Assembly (NCBI GenBank): GCA_022818135.1
Contig: JAFMSR010000001.1
Coordinates: 34,007,463 to 34,071,462, forward strand
Source: Saxidomus purpurata
Lineage: Eukaryota > Mollusca > Bivalvia > Venerida > Veneridae
Length of the DNA: 64,000 nt
Direction: 5' to 3'
The position numbers were made by a program, and so were the translations under genes. The notes below the pieces were generated by a model. It saw only the letters and a program-made list of their open reading frames with translations, searched no databases and was not told the DNA's origin. Positions 33,661 to 45,440 of the stretch are shown in pieces. The first letter of the stretch is position 1. Each line of letters opens with the position of its first letter.

Positions 33661-34229
33661 ATGGACCTTACACTTTACAGGGTCTATCTACTTTCCATGA
33701 ATACTGTTCCCCCATCAAGTTTAAGAGCTGCAGATCAAAGCCTTCTCAAGTGTTTGAGAGAAAACATTTTTGAAATACCAGGCCACAGTGACGATGACAT
33801 CGATTCAAGTAAACTGTCCATGTCCAATGAATATGCACATTGTTTATTCGGTGTACATAGTTGTAGAAATAGAAAGCTGAGAACATACATACATTATTAA
33901 TTTAGTTTAGAGACTTGAAAATATCTTAAAGTATTACTTCACCTTTATCAGAGATCGGCTTTGGCTCAACACCGGTGCGCAGTCGCAATAATTAGGCTTA
34001 AAAATTGAAATGTTTTATTCAATACAACTAGTAGATTTCAAATACTACTTTCCAATTAAAATATTGTTAAAGAAGCTCTAAAGCTTCTTCACCTTATTCT
34101 TGATAAACGTATAAAATGTCACCTCATCAAATGAAATTATCGTGATATTACATCGATACCAGCAATTTTTATGTTTATTTTATGTTTAAAACTCTTTTTT
34201 TTGTAAAGCCAAAAGACTTCGTTTATTCT
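33661..34229. other. AT-rich DNA, nothing recognised
   Basis: No exon or RNA gene was recognised between the half-site repeat and the LINE tail. Confidence 0.3.
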
Positions 34230-34416
34230 GTTCATTTTTTTTAACATTTCCGCAGTAACAATGTTATGCATAAGTTTACATTACATACATACAAGCAAAC
34301 ATACTACATACATACGTATAATACATACACATAAAAAATTAAGAAAACATATTCATCTGTTACTTCTATATATGACATGTTTCTCGGTTATCAACTAAAT
34401 AGTTGCTGACTTTTTT

Positions 34417-34839
34417 TCAATAAAACATTTTTAGTCCATCCTTTATTATATATCTGAAGTAAAAGTTAAATTCTTTTTTGAATAATGTATATATGTTAAC
34501 ATTTGTCGATCTGCTGTCACTCAAGAAGTATGCTTTATAAATGCTGAAACTAGCAATTGATTGAATGCTATTTATGTAATAGTACTGCGGATATGCTAAT
34601 CTATATTCAATTACCATATATTTTAACAATCTCAAATTCTTTTCTATTCCACACTGACTAAGTAAAGTAGATAAGTGGTTCCATAATTCGTTAAGAACTG
34701 GACAACTAACGAAAATATGTTCATACGTTTCTGGTACATTACACTTTATGCAATTAGGAGAGAGAACCATTTTCCATCTATGTCTTACTTCTTTACTTGG
34801 GAATATATATTTGAGCGTCTTATATTTAAACTGTTTCAT
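34417..34839 (-). pseudogene. LINE ORF2 C-terminal fragment with Cys/His knuckle
   Basis: 140 codons: 'FKYKTLKYIFPSKEVRHRWK', then CIKCNVPETYEHIFVSC, a CxxC..H..C arrangement typical of the C-terminal knuckle of L1-type ORF2, then 'NELWNHLSTLL'. It is separated from the upstream part (34836-35069) by a frameshift with a 4-base overlap. Confidence 0.8.
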
Positions 34840-35069
34840 TTATTGTCCATTATGCTACTGATAAATTTATAAACCGTACTCCAGTCGATTGATTCTATAA
34901 AAAGTCTGCTCCAAAATGTATAAATATCTGGTTTTGTAAATTTAAATAGTATAAGGTAGTTATATATGTCTTTGTAACTTGTTTCGACGAAGCATTTGCT
35001 ACATGTATATATTTTAGGCATTTTCAAATGCGTTTTCACTTGTGTTTTACGTGAGTATTCCGAAGACAA
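34836..35069 (-). pseudogene. LINE ORF2 fragment before the knuckle
   Basis: 77 codons ('TQVKTHLKMPKIYTCSKCF', 'RLFIESIDWSTVYKFISS'). The same section is recognisable in the decayed copy at 10430-10620 ('TKVKTKLE', 'EEIDW'). Confidence 0.7.
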
Positions 35070-35156
35070 AATACCAACCCAACTGTTTAGAATAGCTTTT
35101 TTTAAGATGTAAATTTCCGAGATCCAGTTCTTTTTATTAATAAGTTTGTTATATAC

Positions 35157-35555
35157 TTAAGTGTCAGATATTAATCCGTTTTCGTCAAGAAGATCATTAA
35201 TATATATGATACCAGATTCTATCCAATTCAGATATAATAGACATTTACCTTTATGTTTTAGGTGTTTGTTTCCCCAAATTATCTCTGATCTTATGTCATA
35301 AAATGTTTTCATATTTTTATCTGTTTTATCTTTTATTTTTATACATGTATTTAGTATATCTCTATAAAATTGGGAGACACCCGAGATATCCACGCTTTTA
35401 ATATTATCAAGGTTCATATAGAAGAATAAAAAGCTATTTCCGAATTTTTGAAGGTAAAACATTGGTATAATTTTCCAATTGGCGTTAATATCATTTAATA
35501 ACGCCTCAATCCATTTTGCTTTCATTGATATAATGTATGAGTCAATGTCTATCAT
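35157..35555 (-). pseudogene. LINE ORF2 fragment: post-RT region
   Basis: 132 codons ('IDIDSYIISMKAKWIEALL', 'NWKIIPMFYLQKFGNSFLFF'), colinear with 10915-11265 of the other copy ('EPFMIYMKLKWVKAL', 'NWKVIISIYF'). Upstream, the same region continues in another frame with 'FLWDNKNEKIKRTTLIGNKHDGGLEM'. Confidence 0.8.
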
Positions 35556-36105
35556 TTCAAGTCCTCCATCATGTTTATTCCCAATTAATGTTGTTCTTTT
35601 AATTTTCTCATTTTTGTTATCCCATAAAAACTTGAAGATTAACGTGTTTATTTCTTTTACAATTTCCTTTGGTACAACTAGTGAGTTAAACGCATAAGTG
35701 AATTTCGGTATTAACAGCGATTTGATTATCTGTATTTTTCCATAAAATGATAATTTTCTTTTTGACCAGTTGTTAATGATTACTTTACATTGACTAATTC
35801 TATCTTCCCAGTTTAACTTATTGCATTGAATCTTATCATTACCGAAGTGTATTCCAAGAGCTTTAATAGGTGTTTTTGGCCAGCTAATATTGTCAATTTT
35901 TTCATTTGAATTTATAGTTTACCTATCCAGAGTCCCTCCGTTTTATTTTTATTAAATTTAAGACCAGAGTATTTCCCAAACTTTTCGACTTCCCTAAATG
36001 CTTTAATGACGTCATCACCAGATTTCACAAAAAGAGTAGTGTCGTCCGCTTATTGCGATATTTTCAGTGATGATACTGTATCATTTAAATTGACTTTAAT
36101 GCCAG

Positions 36106-36951
36106 TTATGGCATAATTACGTCGGATACGGAGTGCCATAATTTTGCCGCTATGATAAAGAGAAGAGCGGAAATCGGACAGCCTTGGCGAATTCCTCGTT
36201 CTGGAGAGAACCCTTTTGACATCCACCCATTTTTACGTATATAGGTATTAGAATGATTATATAATGTTTTAATCCGGTGTATAAAATCATTTTTGAAGCC
36301 AAAATGTGTTAACGTATTGAGTAAAAATGACCATTCTAGAGTATCAAAGTCTAAAAAGAGTATTGCTCCATCTAGGTTAAGCAACTCTGTATAATCATTT
36401 ATATCTTGTATTTGTCGTATATTGTATCCAATAAACCTATTTTTGATATAACCTTGTTGATCCATACTAATAATTTTATGTATCACGTTTTGTAACCTAT
36501 CAGCTAGTACCCTGGCAGCAATTTTATAATCTGTATTCAATAGCGTTGGTCTCCAGTTTTCTAGACTTGTAGGATCTCCTTTTTTGTACAGCAAAGATAA
36601 AAGTCTTGTTCTTTGAGAGAATGTAAGCTCTTTCTTAGAAAATCCATAATTTAATGCATCAGTAAGTGTTTGACCTATAAATTGCCAGAAAGTTTGATAA
36701 AATTCACATGTTAACCCATCTAATCCGGGACGTTTGTTTAATTTCATCGCTTTAACCGCTTGCTCGCATTCGTCAACAGTAAATAAACCTTCACACATAC
36801 TTGCTTCGTTTTCCGTTAATTTATTTTCAAGTTGTGTGTAGTTTATATAATATTTTATTTCATTAACATCTATCCCTTCCGATTTGTATAAATTATTGTA
36901 AAACGCAACTTCTTCGTGTAATATATTTCTATTTTTGTGATAGTTTTGCAA
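36106..36951 (-). pseudogene. LINE reverse transcriptase with damaged catalytic motifs
   Basis: 281 codons with RPGLDGLTCEFYQTFW, LENWRPTLLNTDYKI, MDQQGYIKNRFIGYNIRQI and RGIRQGCPISALLF. Motif A reads LFLDF-DTLEW, lacking the four residues (xKAF) that normally sit between (near 36340), an in-frame 12-bp deletion. The frame is lost in an A-run near 36150. In the correct frame, motif C reads SQ-stop-ADDTTLF, with TAA (36050-36052) in place of the aromatic residue before ADD. Confidence 0.88.
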
Positions 36952-36997
36952 TTAACTGTTAGTTTATTCAGAACTTTTCGTGTTTGTCTAGACTTTT

Positions 36998-37333
36998 CTA
37001 ATGATAAAAGTACTTTGGATTCCTTTCTCCATGTTCTATAAAATTTATTCTTGACCTTACTTGAGCCCCTTTTACTTTGTAGTTATATGATTCATTTATT
37101 TCATTTTCGATAGTTTGTATTGCATTAACAATTTCATTGTTGTTTATCTCTATTAAACGTTCTAATTCATTTTCTAATTTTGATAATCTATCAGATCTGT
37201 CCCTAGCCTTTTGTTTAGCATAATTAATTGATTTATCTCGAATATCTATTTTTATTAGTTTCCATTTCGTTTGTATCTCTAAGTTTGCATTATTTGTCAA
37301 AAAGTTAATAATTGTGTTTTTAATATAAGTCAC
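36998..37333 (-). pseudogene. LINE ORF2 fragment: endonuclease-RT linker
   Basis: 111 codons of charged, helical linker ('KARDRSDRLSKLENELERLI', 'KGAQVRSRINFIEHGERNPK') ending FYH. R..WxExGE..tkYF-type text precedes RT in L1-like proteins. Confidence 0.75.
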
Positions 37334-37715
37334 GAATTTCTCATCTGTTAAATAATTGTTATTAAATTTCCAGTATCCAGGGCCTCTAGTATCGGGTTTT
37401 ATTATTTTTAAGGAAATAGCCTGATGATCGGTGTATTGAATGCACGCGGGTCTAATATCAGCGCTGTATATTTTTGGAACTAAGTTTTCTTCAATTGACC
37501 AATAGTCTATTCTACTTTTTCATAACTATTTCCTCGTCTCCATGTAAACTGAGATATTTTGTTATTAAGTTCTCTCCATATATAACACAATTTATTCGAT
37601 TGTATTAAACTGGCTAAATGTTTAACTATTTTTTTTTGTCTTTGCATTATTGTTTGATTGTTTACAGATGCGGTCTTGAGCTTTTAGTGTCTCATTACAG
37701 TCACCACATGTAACT

Positions 37716-38087
37716 TTAATTCCTGTTTTCATCAATTATCTTGATTAATTTATTGAAAAAAATATTGCTTTTATTAAAGTCATTGTTTGCATAGATGTTA
37801 ATCATATTATATGGTATTTCTTCAATATCAAGATTAATTAGAATGTAACGACCAGCTTCATCAGCAATAACGTCACGAATAAAGCATAAGCTAATAATAC
37901 GTTTTGAGATAAAAATAGAACATCCTCGACTTAAATTGTTTCCGTATGAATTGTACACACTCCAACCTTCAAAATCTTTTATGATATCATTAGATTTATC
38001 GCTCGTGAAGTGAGTTTCTTGCGCAAAAAATATATCTGCTTTTTGTTGTAATATACTGCCGAAGGCGTAAGCGTTTATTTCTATCAC
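37716..38087 (-). pseudogene. LINE apurinic-endonuclease-like domain, N-terminal part
   Basis: 123 codons containing ADIFFAQETHFT, with the Glu expected to bind the metal in this endonuclease family, plus 'GRYILINLDIEEIPYNMINIYA'. The true domain start (SLNCQGLRDR) lies upstream in another frame (38060-38120), so a frameshift separates the catalytic Asn region from the Glu. Confidence 0.8.
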
Positions 38088-38892
38088 GAAGGCCCTGACA
38101 ATTCAAGGACAAGCAATGGAAGTATTTAGTCATTTGGACATAAGCATTTTTTCACAAATAATAGATCATACATTACATGATTACGTATACAGCTTACTAT
38201 AGATACGAATTGATAATACATCATCAACTCACAAGCCTTGATTTGCGATGGAACAGTTTGACAAATCATGTTACAAAACCTTTCTAGCATCAATGACAAA
38301 AAGCAAAAAAAACTATCACATTTTCCAATATACCTGTATACATCGTTTCCTGTTATCTAAATGTCTAAAACTCTATTTTTGTTGGGTTTATTTCAATAAA
38401 ATTTCGAAAATTGCGGGAAACTTCATCAGAAAGCATCGCAAAGATGACGTCATTTTTACGACGTCACCGTCATATAGTTTCCGGCGTTCAGTACGCTTGG
38501 TATTCTTTTTGACGTTAATCCGGGTAACAGATTTTGGTAATTTTTGCTGAGTGGCCAGTGAGTTTATCGGGGTATAATTCACCGTTATATTTCGATAAAC
38601 CACCGAAAAACATAAAATAAAAGTGTATAATAATTATACATTCTCGACAAGTGAATAACGGTCGATATTTCGAGTAACATTTTGTGATAAGAAAAAAACA
38701 ACGGGCCCCATCGCTTTAATATAAGAAAAGACAAACACTTCACATTAATCTTATATAGTATCAAATGCATACACATCACCTTTAAACTTTTATGTTCAGA
38801 AATATAATGTATTAAATTAAATAAATTGAAAATGTACAAAGTATTGTAGGATGTTTTACTAAAAACATCATAATGGTCATCCTATGGACGTC

Positions 38893-39120
38893 TTAATTGT
38901 GTTTTTGCAACAAATATTTCTTGTAATTTCTCTTAAATAAAATTAGTGATGGAAGAGATCGAATATTCGTAGGTATGTTATTCCATATATGTACACTAGA
39001 ATAAGAAAAGCTAGCTTTTACATAATTAGTGCGTATTTTTGGTAATTTTTTTTGTCAGAAATGAAGCGTAGGTTATATGTATTATTGCTGGAAAAGGTTA
39101 TTAGATTTAGTATATACTCA
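38893..39120 (-). mobile_element. 3' end of a second type of LINE (RT C-terminus)
   Basis: The minus strand 39045-38893 reads LPKIRTNYVKASFSYSSVHI then WNNIPTNIRSLPSLILFKRN YKKYLLQKHN and stops. This 'R..y.k.SFsY.g..iWN.LP..ir....s...FK...K.yl' signature is typical of the C-terminus of many non-LTR ORF2 proteins of the CR1/L2/RTE type, not the L1 type. Upstream, 'NLRFISDKK' is in another frame across an A-run. Confidence 0.75.
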
Positions 39121-40139
39121 TTCTATTAGCCTCAAACGTAGCGCCACAAAAGACACTTGTGACCAAAACTTCAAAATAATGCGCCTAAAAAGTTTAATTT
39201 ATTAGCAGCAACATGTATGGGTTTTATTAGTCTCTGTTAAAAAAATACATAATATTAAAAACCGTATAAACAGCCGCAAATATCAAACTTACAAGAACAT
39301 GAACCTATAATGATGGTATTTAGCAAATATATAAATGATATTTGTGGAATTTTATGATTACAAAATATAAAACAATGACCTGATATGATATGTTTCTATA
39401 ATTAATTTGATATCGATGACTCCTATATTAAAATTTGTCCTTCATTGCTCAATACTGATAAGGGATATATTAATCAACCAAGAAATAAAACTTTATAACC
39501 CCAGTTAAAAGAATTATTCCTAAAAGTTGAATTGCCTATACAATGACAAATTTTATGGTCTTTTAAATATTAAATATAGATCAAATACATTCATTAAATA
39601 ACTCCGAGTCTTAAACACCAATATGCAAATAGGAATGAAATGCACAGAATGTCGGGAAAAGTACAACATAGTTCCATATGTGTATCATATCATATCCTCC
39701 CCGTGTAATATAGCCTAAAATGAATCACGTGTAATCCAGCATTTTAATAAAAATGGTGATAATTCCTCAAATTTCAAGAAATGAAATATGCGCACACCGA
39801 TACGATGTTACAATAATATTTTTTATTTATTTATGTAAAAAAGTCACATGGTAAGTTTTGATGCAGTTTTGGGGTAAAATACTAGGCTTTCCGTGAGGTT
39901 TAGCTTGCAAGAAATCTTTTCCACAATTACATTTGAATGCATTCACAGCAATCTGTGCATACTTCAACATAGGGAAAGGAGCCAAAATACGTGGAATTTA
40001 AATGGCCAGGGTATAGGGTATGTCTCGAATATCATAAATGTGTGTGGAAACTAATATTAACGAAAACGTTCGAAAATCAGGCATTTACTGGAGAATTTAA
40101 TCCGCCATTTTCCGTGAAGTATAACTAAACAAAGTCACG
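39121..40139. other. AT-rich DNA, nothing recognised
   Basis: No exon, RNA gene or repeat was recognised in this interval. Confidence 0.3.
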
Positions 40140-40376
40140 TCACTCCCCACAGTGATCTTCTGAATTGTTCCAAAACAGAGCATTTTCAAGATCCCTTTTA
40201 TCATGTTCACTGGGAAAGTTTTCCTTTTCAAAGACATTATCATCTGAATAGGCCAAAGAAATATCATCGGGATTAACTTTCATCCGTAAATTTGGCATCC
40301 GATGAAAATTCAGCGAATATTCTTTATTATCCGAACCTTGTCTGGATTTCAAAACACTTATATCATGAGGAGACAA
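40140..40376 (-). CDS. Possible terminal coding exon, unidentified
   Basis: The minus strand reads LSPHDISVLKSRQGSDNKEY and then ..NFHRMPNLRMKVNPDDISLA.. ..EDHCGE and stops. Composition is acidic, polar and protein-like. No in-frame ATG opens it, and a repeat element begins 20 bp upstream at 40399, so either an acceptor near 40380 or truncation by the element is needed. The family is not recognised. It could be an upstream relic of the exon A-G gene or a chance ORF. Confidence 0.3.
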   Translation of the reverse strand: MSPHDISVLKSRQGSDNKEYSLNFHRMPNLRMKVNPDDISLAYSDDNVFEKENFPSEHDKRDLENALFWNNSEDHCGE

Positions 40377-40398
40377 ATTACTCAGGCAAATTTATTTT

Positions 40399-41383
40399 TA
40401 GCTCGACTTTTCTATGAAAAGGGGAGCTATCCTACTCGCCCCGGCGTCGGCGTCGGCGTTGGCGTCACACCTTGGTTAAGTTTTTCGTACCACCCCACTT
40501 TATTTCAGAAGTATTAGAGGTATGGCTTTGAAACTTACCATACTTGTTTACCATCATAACCTACATCTACAGACAAGAGGACATAACTCTGTCAAGGTTT
40601 TTGACAGAATTATGGCCTTTTTTTGACTTAGAAAGTGTATTGAGCTTGGTTAAGTTTTTCGTACCACCTCACTTTATTTCAAAACCATTGGAGGTATTGC
40701 TTTGAAACTAACCATACTTGTTTACCATCACGACCTTCATCAACAGACAAGAGGACATAACTCTGTCAAGGTTTTTGACAGAATTATGTCCCTTTTTGAC
40801 TTGGAAAATACATTGAATATGGGTAAAATCCACTTATTGCCTTAACCCTTTGAGATATTGCTTTGAAACTTTTAATGCTATATCACATCATTACCCCCAT
40901 CTGTAGGCAAGAGAAGGTAACTCTGTCAGGGATTTGTTTTAAAAATTAAGGCCTTTTATCGACTTAGAATCTTGGTTAAGTTTTTCGTACCAGTCCACTT
41001 TTTGACTGAACTGTTTGAGATATTAATTTGAAAGTTGGAATACTTGTTTACCATCATGATTCCCAAACATGGGCAGGAGAAGGTAATTCTGTCAATTATT
41101 TTATTTGAATTATGGCCCTTTTTGACTTAGAAACTCAGTTAAAATTTTCATTCTTGTCCACTTGTTAACTTAACCATTTGAGATATTACTTTGAAAGTTG
41201 GAGTACTTATGTACCATCGTAAGACCTATCTGTAAGCAAAAGAAGATAACTCTGTGAAAAATTTTCTTGATTTGTACTTAGAAATTCCTAGTTAAAGTCT
41301 TGTGTGCCCTTAACTGTCAAAGTTATGTTTTATTGGCAAGCACTAAAAAAGTCGAGCACGCTGTCCTACTGACAGCTCTTGTC
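40399..41383 (+). mobile_element. Tandem-core element, family GCTCGACTTTT (copy 2)
   Basis: The head is tagctcgacttttctatgaa followed by a ggcgtc run (40444-40465). The core units contain 'cttggttaagtttttcgtacc' and 'ttaccatcat' at about 40475, 40646, 40820, 40973 and 41140. Subterminal aaaaaagtcgagc (41345-41357) inverts the head. The stem-loop GCTGTC-ctact-GACAGC (41360-41376) is followed by TCTTGT. It is a longer sister of 4142-4676. Confidence 0.75.
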
Positions 41384-43018
41384 TATTCTTAGTTTAACTT
41401 GTCTGAGACTTTTTCTTTATGAACAGAATTCCAAACATATTTCAACTTTTTGGGGGCACGTGTTTTTATTGTATATTTTTAATATCGCATTGAAAATTTA
41501 TCCGATTATTTCATTCGCATATTCCAAACCATCTTTACACCAACCTTACCACCTATCAGAGCAGCTATTTATCTTTTCACCCATCCATATTAATCAATCA
41601 CACATCGAGGGTTTAACGCAACACTGTTGTAACTCTTTTTTTTCACAAAATGTTATAGACTTATTATCATATTTGACATACTATCAATGAGTTACAAAAC
41701 ATGTAAAAACCTCATGTTTAATTTCCCTTATCTTATGCTAAAAAATGTATTATTTGTCAAAAGGTTGTAGATCTATCTCAAAATAAGCATGTCCCTTACA
41801 ACAGTGTTGCACAAAGGAAGACAAGAACGTCACAATCTTTTTACTTGCAACACTGTTGCAACTTATTTTCTGGTATTAAAATATCTATAATTGTTCTGAA
41901 TATTGATCAGTGGACTATGTAAACCTAAAAAGTTAATGAAGTCATCAATTTAATGACATCAGACTATTTTTTGAAAACAATATTTCATTTGTGAAATCAA
42001 TGTTGAAGAGATATGAAAATGATACGTTTGTATGGAATGCCAGTTGGGACATGCCACTTACAATTTGTGGCTTGCTACATACATTTGCCCTTTTCCATGT
42101 CAGACACATTATCTAGAGTAGATTCAAAAGATTTCGTATTAACATTGCCCTAGTCTTAACGGACTGTTGTACAATGATTTGACTGTCTTAGATATAATAT
42201 GTTCCTGTAACTTGGGATTTCTAAGGTCACATAGATATTTTGTATCCCTATCTTTTTATTACACCTTCAGGACTTTGTACAATGGTGCAATTATAAATGT
42301 TTATAATGGTGCAATTATAAATGTTTACATTATAACGCAAAAGCAACTTTTGTCCCTACTTTTTTCAACCGTATATATTACGAATATACTGCTACAAACC
42401 TAAAAGGGACATACCCTATAATTGATGCAAAACTAAATTACCTCCAAAGCATAAACAATAGAATCTTTTGAAGTATTATAACTTAACCTAAAACTTTCAG
42501 TCATTATCGATGAAAATCAGCGGACAAATATGCTGCAGTACCGTAAACCATTCAATAATCTATGTAGAATTGTTGTTGTACAATTAATATGTGGATGAGA
42601 TTTATAACAGAAGGGCTCTTTATGTATGAATTGTGGTAAAAAGGCATTTTTTTTGCCATAGGTTTTTCTTTAAAATTGCATTTATTTATCATTTTGTATT
42701 CATTGTGCACATAATCTATGTCTTGATAATATAATCGGGTAGATTTAGGGTATGTCCCTTTAACGTTATTGTTGTTGAAACTGCAAGACTGAAGTTTCAA
42801 TTATAATGAAATGTGCATCTTTCTAATTGTACTATCTATGCAGTACTGAGTACATTGTTTAACCGTTACAATTTACAAGTAGTACTGTAAAGGGTGTAAA
42901 AACTTACAGAAACACATACACTTTGTAGTTTCATTTTAAACATCTGAAACTTCAAGATATCAATACAAAGTAGCATAAGTTACTGTTACAGGGCCATCTC
43001 AGAATCTTTAATAGTAGA
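41384..43018. other. AT-rich DNA with recurring ACACTGTTG motif
   Basis: No splice-supported exon was recognised. CAACACTGTTG or its reverse complement occurs at about 41615, 41797 and 41849, and again at 44066. A small TIR element lies at 42403-42761. Confidence 0.35.
42403..42761. mobile_element. Small MITE-like element, 16-bp perfect TIRs
   Basis: AAAGGGACATACCCTA at 42403-42418 is the exact reverse complement of 42746-42761. The interior is 327 bp of AT-rich non-coding DNA. A target-site duplication is not clear. Confidence 0.55.
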
Positions 43019-43191
43019 GCTCAGAGGGCCTCTTTGAAATGCATGGCAGGGAAATACGACAAAAGATTTGTTGGGGGAAGGGGTATCCCCTTATGTCAGA
43101 AGAATTGTGGAGTCTCCCTGATGCAAGAAAAAATGAAGGTTACTGGATATATCAATTACTCCAAGCATTTGCATTACCTAGAGAGACATCT
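43019..43191 (+). CDS. Possible internal coding exon, unidentified
   Basis: The plus strand reads SSEGLFEMHGREIRQKICWG then ..YPLMSEELWSLPDARKNEGY WIYQLLQAFALPRETSG. Trp-rich, balanced composition is unusual for chance ORFs here. A possible acceptor (aatagtag) precedes it and a possible donor (CATCTG|GTGAAA) ends it near 43191; the frame then runs on to 43338. No partner exons were found. Confidence 0.25.
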
Positions 43192-43339
43192 GGTGAAATT
43201 GACCGCATATTTTGTACAAAAGTCCTGACATTGCCTTTTTTAAGAATCAATTGTACATGTTACAAAATATACTTTCATTATACAATCAAAGCAAATTCAA
43301 AGTTATCATGGGGCTTTAAGATCCATGATACCTGTTGAT

Positions 43340-44859
43340 GCATTTTTGCTGCACCTAGAATGTGCTTGGTGTTTTTTGTTTCGCTCTTTAGTCATTTTTT
43401 AAATAATTTAAATGTTAGTTGGGTAAACACTATTTTTAAGTCAAAAGACAATATTAATGCTCTTTAAATCATACCAAATTAATACATTGACCAACTGCAC
43501 TTTGCCTTGTACCTAAAGCACATGGTACCTTATTATTTTGATCAAGCAGGTTTCAGTTTAAATTTCAAGTGTGAAAAGTTGTCGTTTTACACCCTCGGGT
43601 AATTTATGAACCACTTGTGTTTGATAATTTCACAATCATACCAACAGTTTACACTGTTACAAGGGAATGTTGCAAAAAAAACACCTCTGACAAGTAGCAA
43701 CTGGTATATGGCGATGTCAGTTAGCTGGAAAATGGATAGTAGCATTTTATTTAAAAAATTGATGTCACTAACTTGCAACTTAACTAAAACAAAGTTCATA
43801 GCATTTTGTCCACGTACCGCCGATCTTAGAGCTTTATTTATGGTCTACTAGTAAGATTAAAGACACCAAAAAGCCTGTAAAAACCTTCTTTAAATATAAA
43901 TTGTTCATAGTAAAATTAAAATAACAGCATTCACAAGTGATGGTACTCTGAAGTATTGAGCTAATTAAACTATTTTGCATTAAATAAGATGACAGTACTA
44001 ATGTAAAGTAATACTGCATAAAGAACAGTTATATATTAATGGCAGTATGGTCATTTAGTTTAGTGACAACAGTGTTGCATTTAGATTTTACAGAAAATGT
44101 AGTGTTTTACGTGAAAAACTGTTGTAACTCATATTATTATAAATATGATTTTAACTACCCAAAATTAAAGATCATTGGCTTCAATCTCTCTCAGAAATGG
44201 TGACAGTGATATGAAGGTAATTAAGAAGGCAATCGATTAAAATGGGTACGTCAACTGAACCTGTACAACGTTTTCACGTAAAGAAATGACGTCAATGGAA
44301 TTAATTAAACGTTTTCATTCATTGTTTTGTCTCTGGGAATCAAAACAAACACTGCATGGCGGTAAGTACTGTAATTTCTTGGGCTTTTTAAAGAAAAACA
44401 GGGTAAAGGGTATTCTTGAACTGAACTATCGCGATCAAAAATAGTTTAAGTTTCGAAATCACATCTATCTCGTGCGACTGATGTATTTATGCGAATATTA
44501 CTTCTATGTCTATTTTTTCTGTTTTCTGTACGGGAGTAAATTAGAAGAGGCACTTTAACGTCCGGAACTCCGCTTACTCGTCCGAGTGCTTTAATCATAT
44601 TACATAATATACCACGGGCATATTAAAATAATAAATTATGTTCAATAATTTACTCATTTGATTGATGTTTTTGAATAGATTAAAGCAAGTACATGTAGCA
44701 GTAAGAAAGATATAGTTCTTGGTGACTCAAAGATCATGTCCCACACTTCTTTGTCAATTGGGTTAACATATTCGTACATCGTTTACAGCACTAAAAAGAT
44801 AGTATAGACTTGCAATTAAATCTAAGAAATAAACTTAGCTTGGATTCCTACATACAGTT
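43340..44859. other. AT-rich DNA; perfect CRE-like site near 44287
   Basis: No exon with partners was recognised. TGACGTCA occurs near 44287, and ATGGCG|GTAAGT near 44358 looks like a minimal first coding exon with a strong donor. The combination suggests a possible plus-strand promoter and first exon but nothing confirms it. Confidence 0.25.
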
Positions 44860-45440
44860 TCAAGTCAAAGGTGAAGGTCACACCGGAATCCTCTATATAT
44901 GCACACATTCGTGTCCGGACTGTAACTTTGTCATGCATTTAAGTAACTTAAATAACTTGGCACAAATGTCTAGCACATCAAGACGACGTGTCGCGTGCAA
45001 GACCCACGTCCCCACCTCAGAGGTCAAGGTCACACTTAGAGTTTGAAGGTAAAGGAATCCTCTATATATGCACACATTCGTGTCCGGACTGTAACTTTGT
45101 CATGCATTGAATGATTTTAAAATAACCTGGCACAAATGTCTACCACATCAAGACGACGTGTCGTGTGCAAGACACACGTCCCTTCCTCAATTTCAAGGTC
45201 ACACTTAGAGTTTAAAGGTAATGGAATCCTGTATATATACATACATTTGTATCCGGACTGAACTTTGTCATGCATTGATCGATTTAAAATAACTTGGCAC
45301 AAATGTTCAGCACATCGAGACAATGTGTTGTTCCTACCCCAAAGGTCAAGGTCACACTTACATAGCACATTTATTGAGCACATGGAGAGGACACAGACTG
45401 TGAGACACCTCTTTCGGGGGCATTCGTCACTTGTGAGGGA
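44860..45440 (+). mobile_element. Tandem-core element with about 168-bp units (copy 2)
   Basis: Three units starting at about 44889, 45059 and 45225 share 'ctatatatgcacacattcgtgtccggactgtaactttgtcatgcat' (read in pieces) and 'acatcaagacgacgtgtcg'. The tail ggggcattcgtcacttgtgagggac forms a stem-loop and is followed by AGCTCTTT. Same family as 11919-12995. The left head is not clear. Confidence 0.65.

Larger units (their letters stand above)
34230..38140 (-). mobile_element. L1-like LINE, ORF2 nearly complete but inactivated
   Basis: On the minus strand an endonuclease start (SLNCQGLRDRNKRLRL, 38120-38060) is followed by ADIFFAQETHF, a linker, RT (36951-36000), the post-RT region (35700-35157) and a C-terminal knuckle (34740-34640). 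The 3' side ends in (GTAT)n-like sequence (34270-34340). ORF1 was not found. Frameshifts, stops and a motif A deletion kill it. No TSD was found. Same family as 10430-11917. Confidence 0.88.

Noticed and set aside
33143..33900. Plus-strand ORFs of 110 and 90 codons
   Set aside because: They translate the AGGTCA-containing repeat; frames differ from unit to unit.
44190..44216. Possible 22-nt microexon (ctctctcag|..gaag|gtaatt)
   Set aside because: Plausible splice sites alone are expected by chance in this much sequence; no partner exon supports it.
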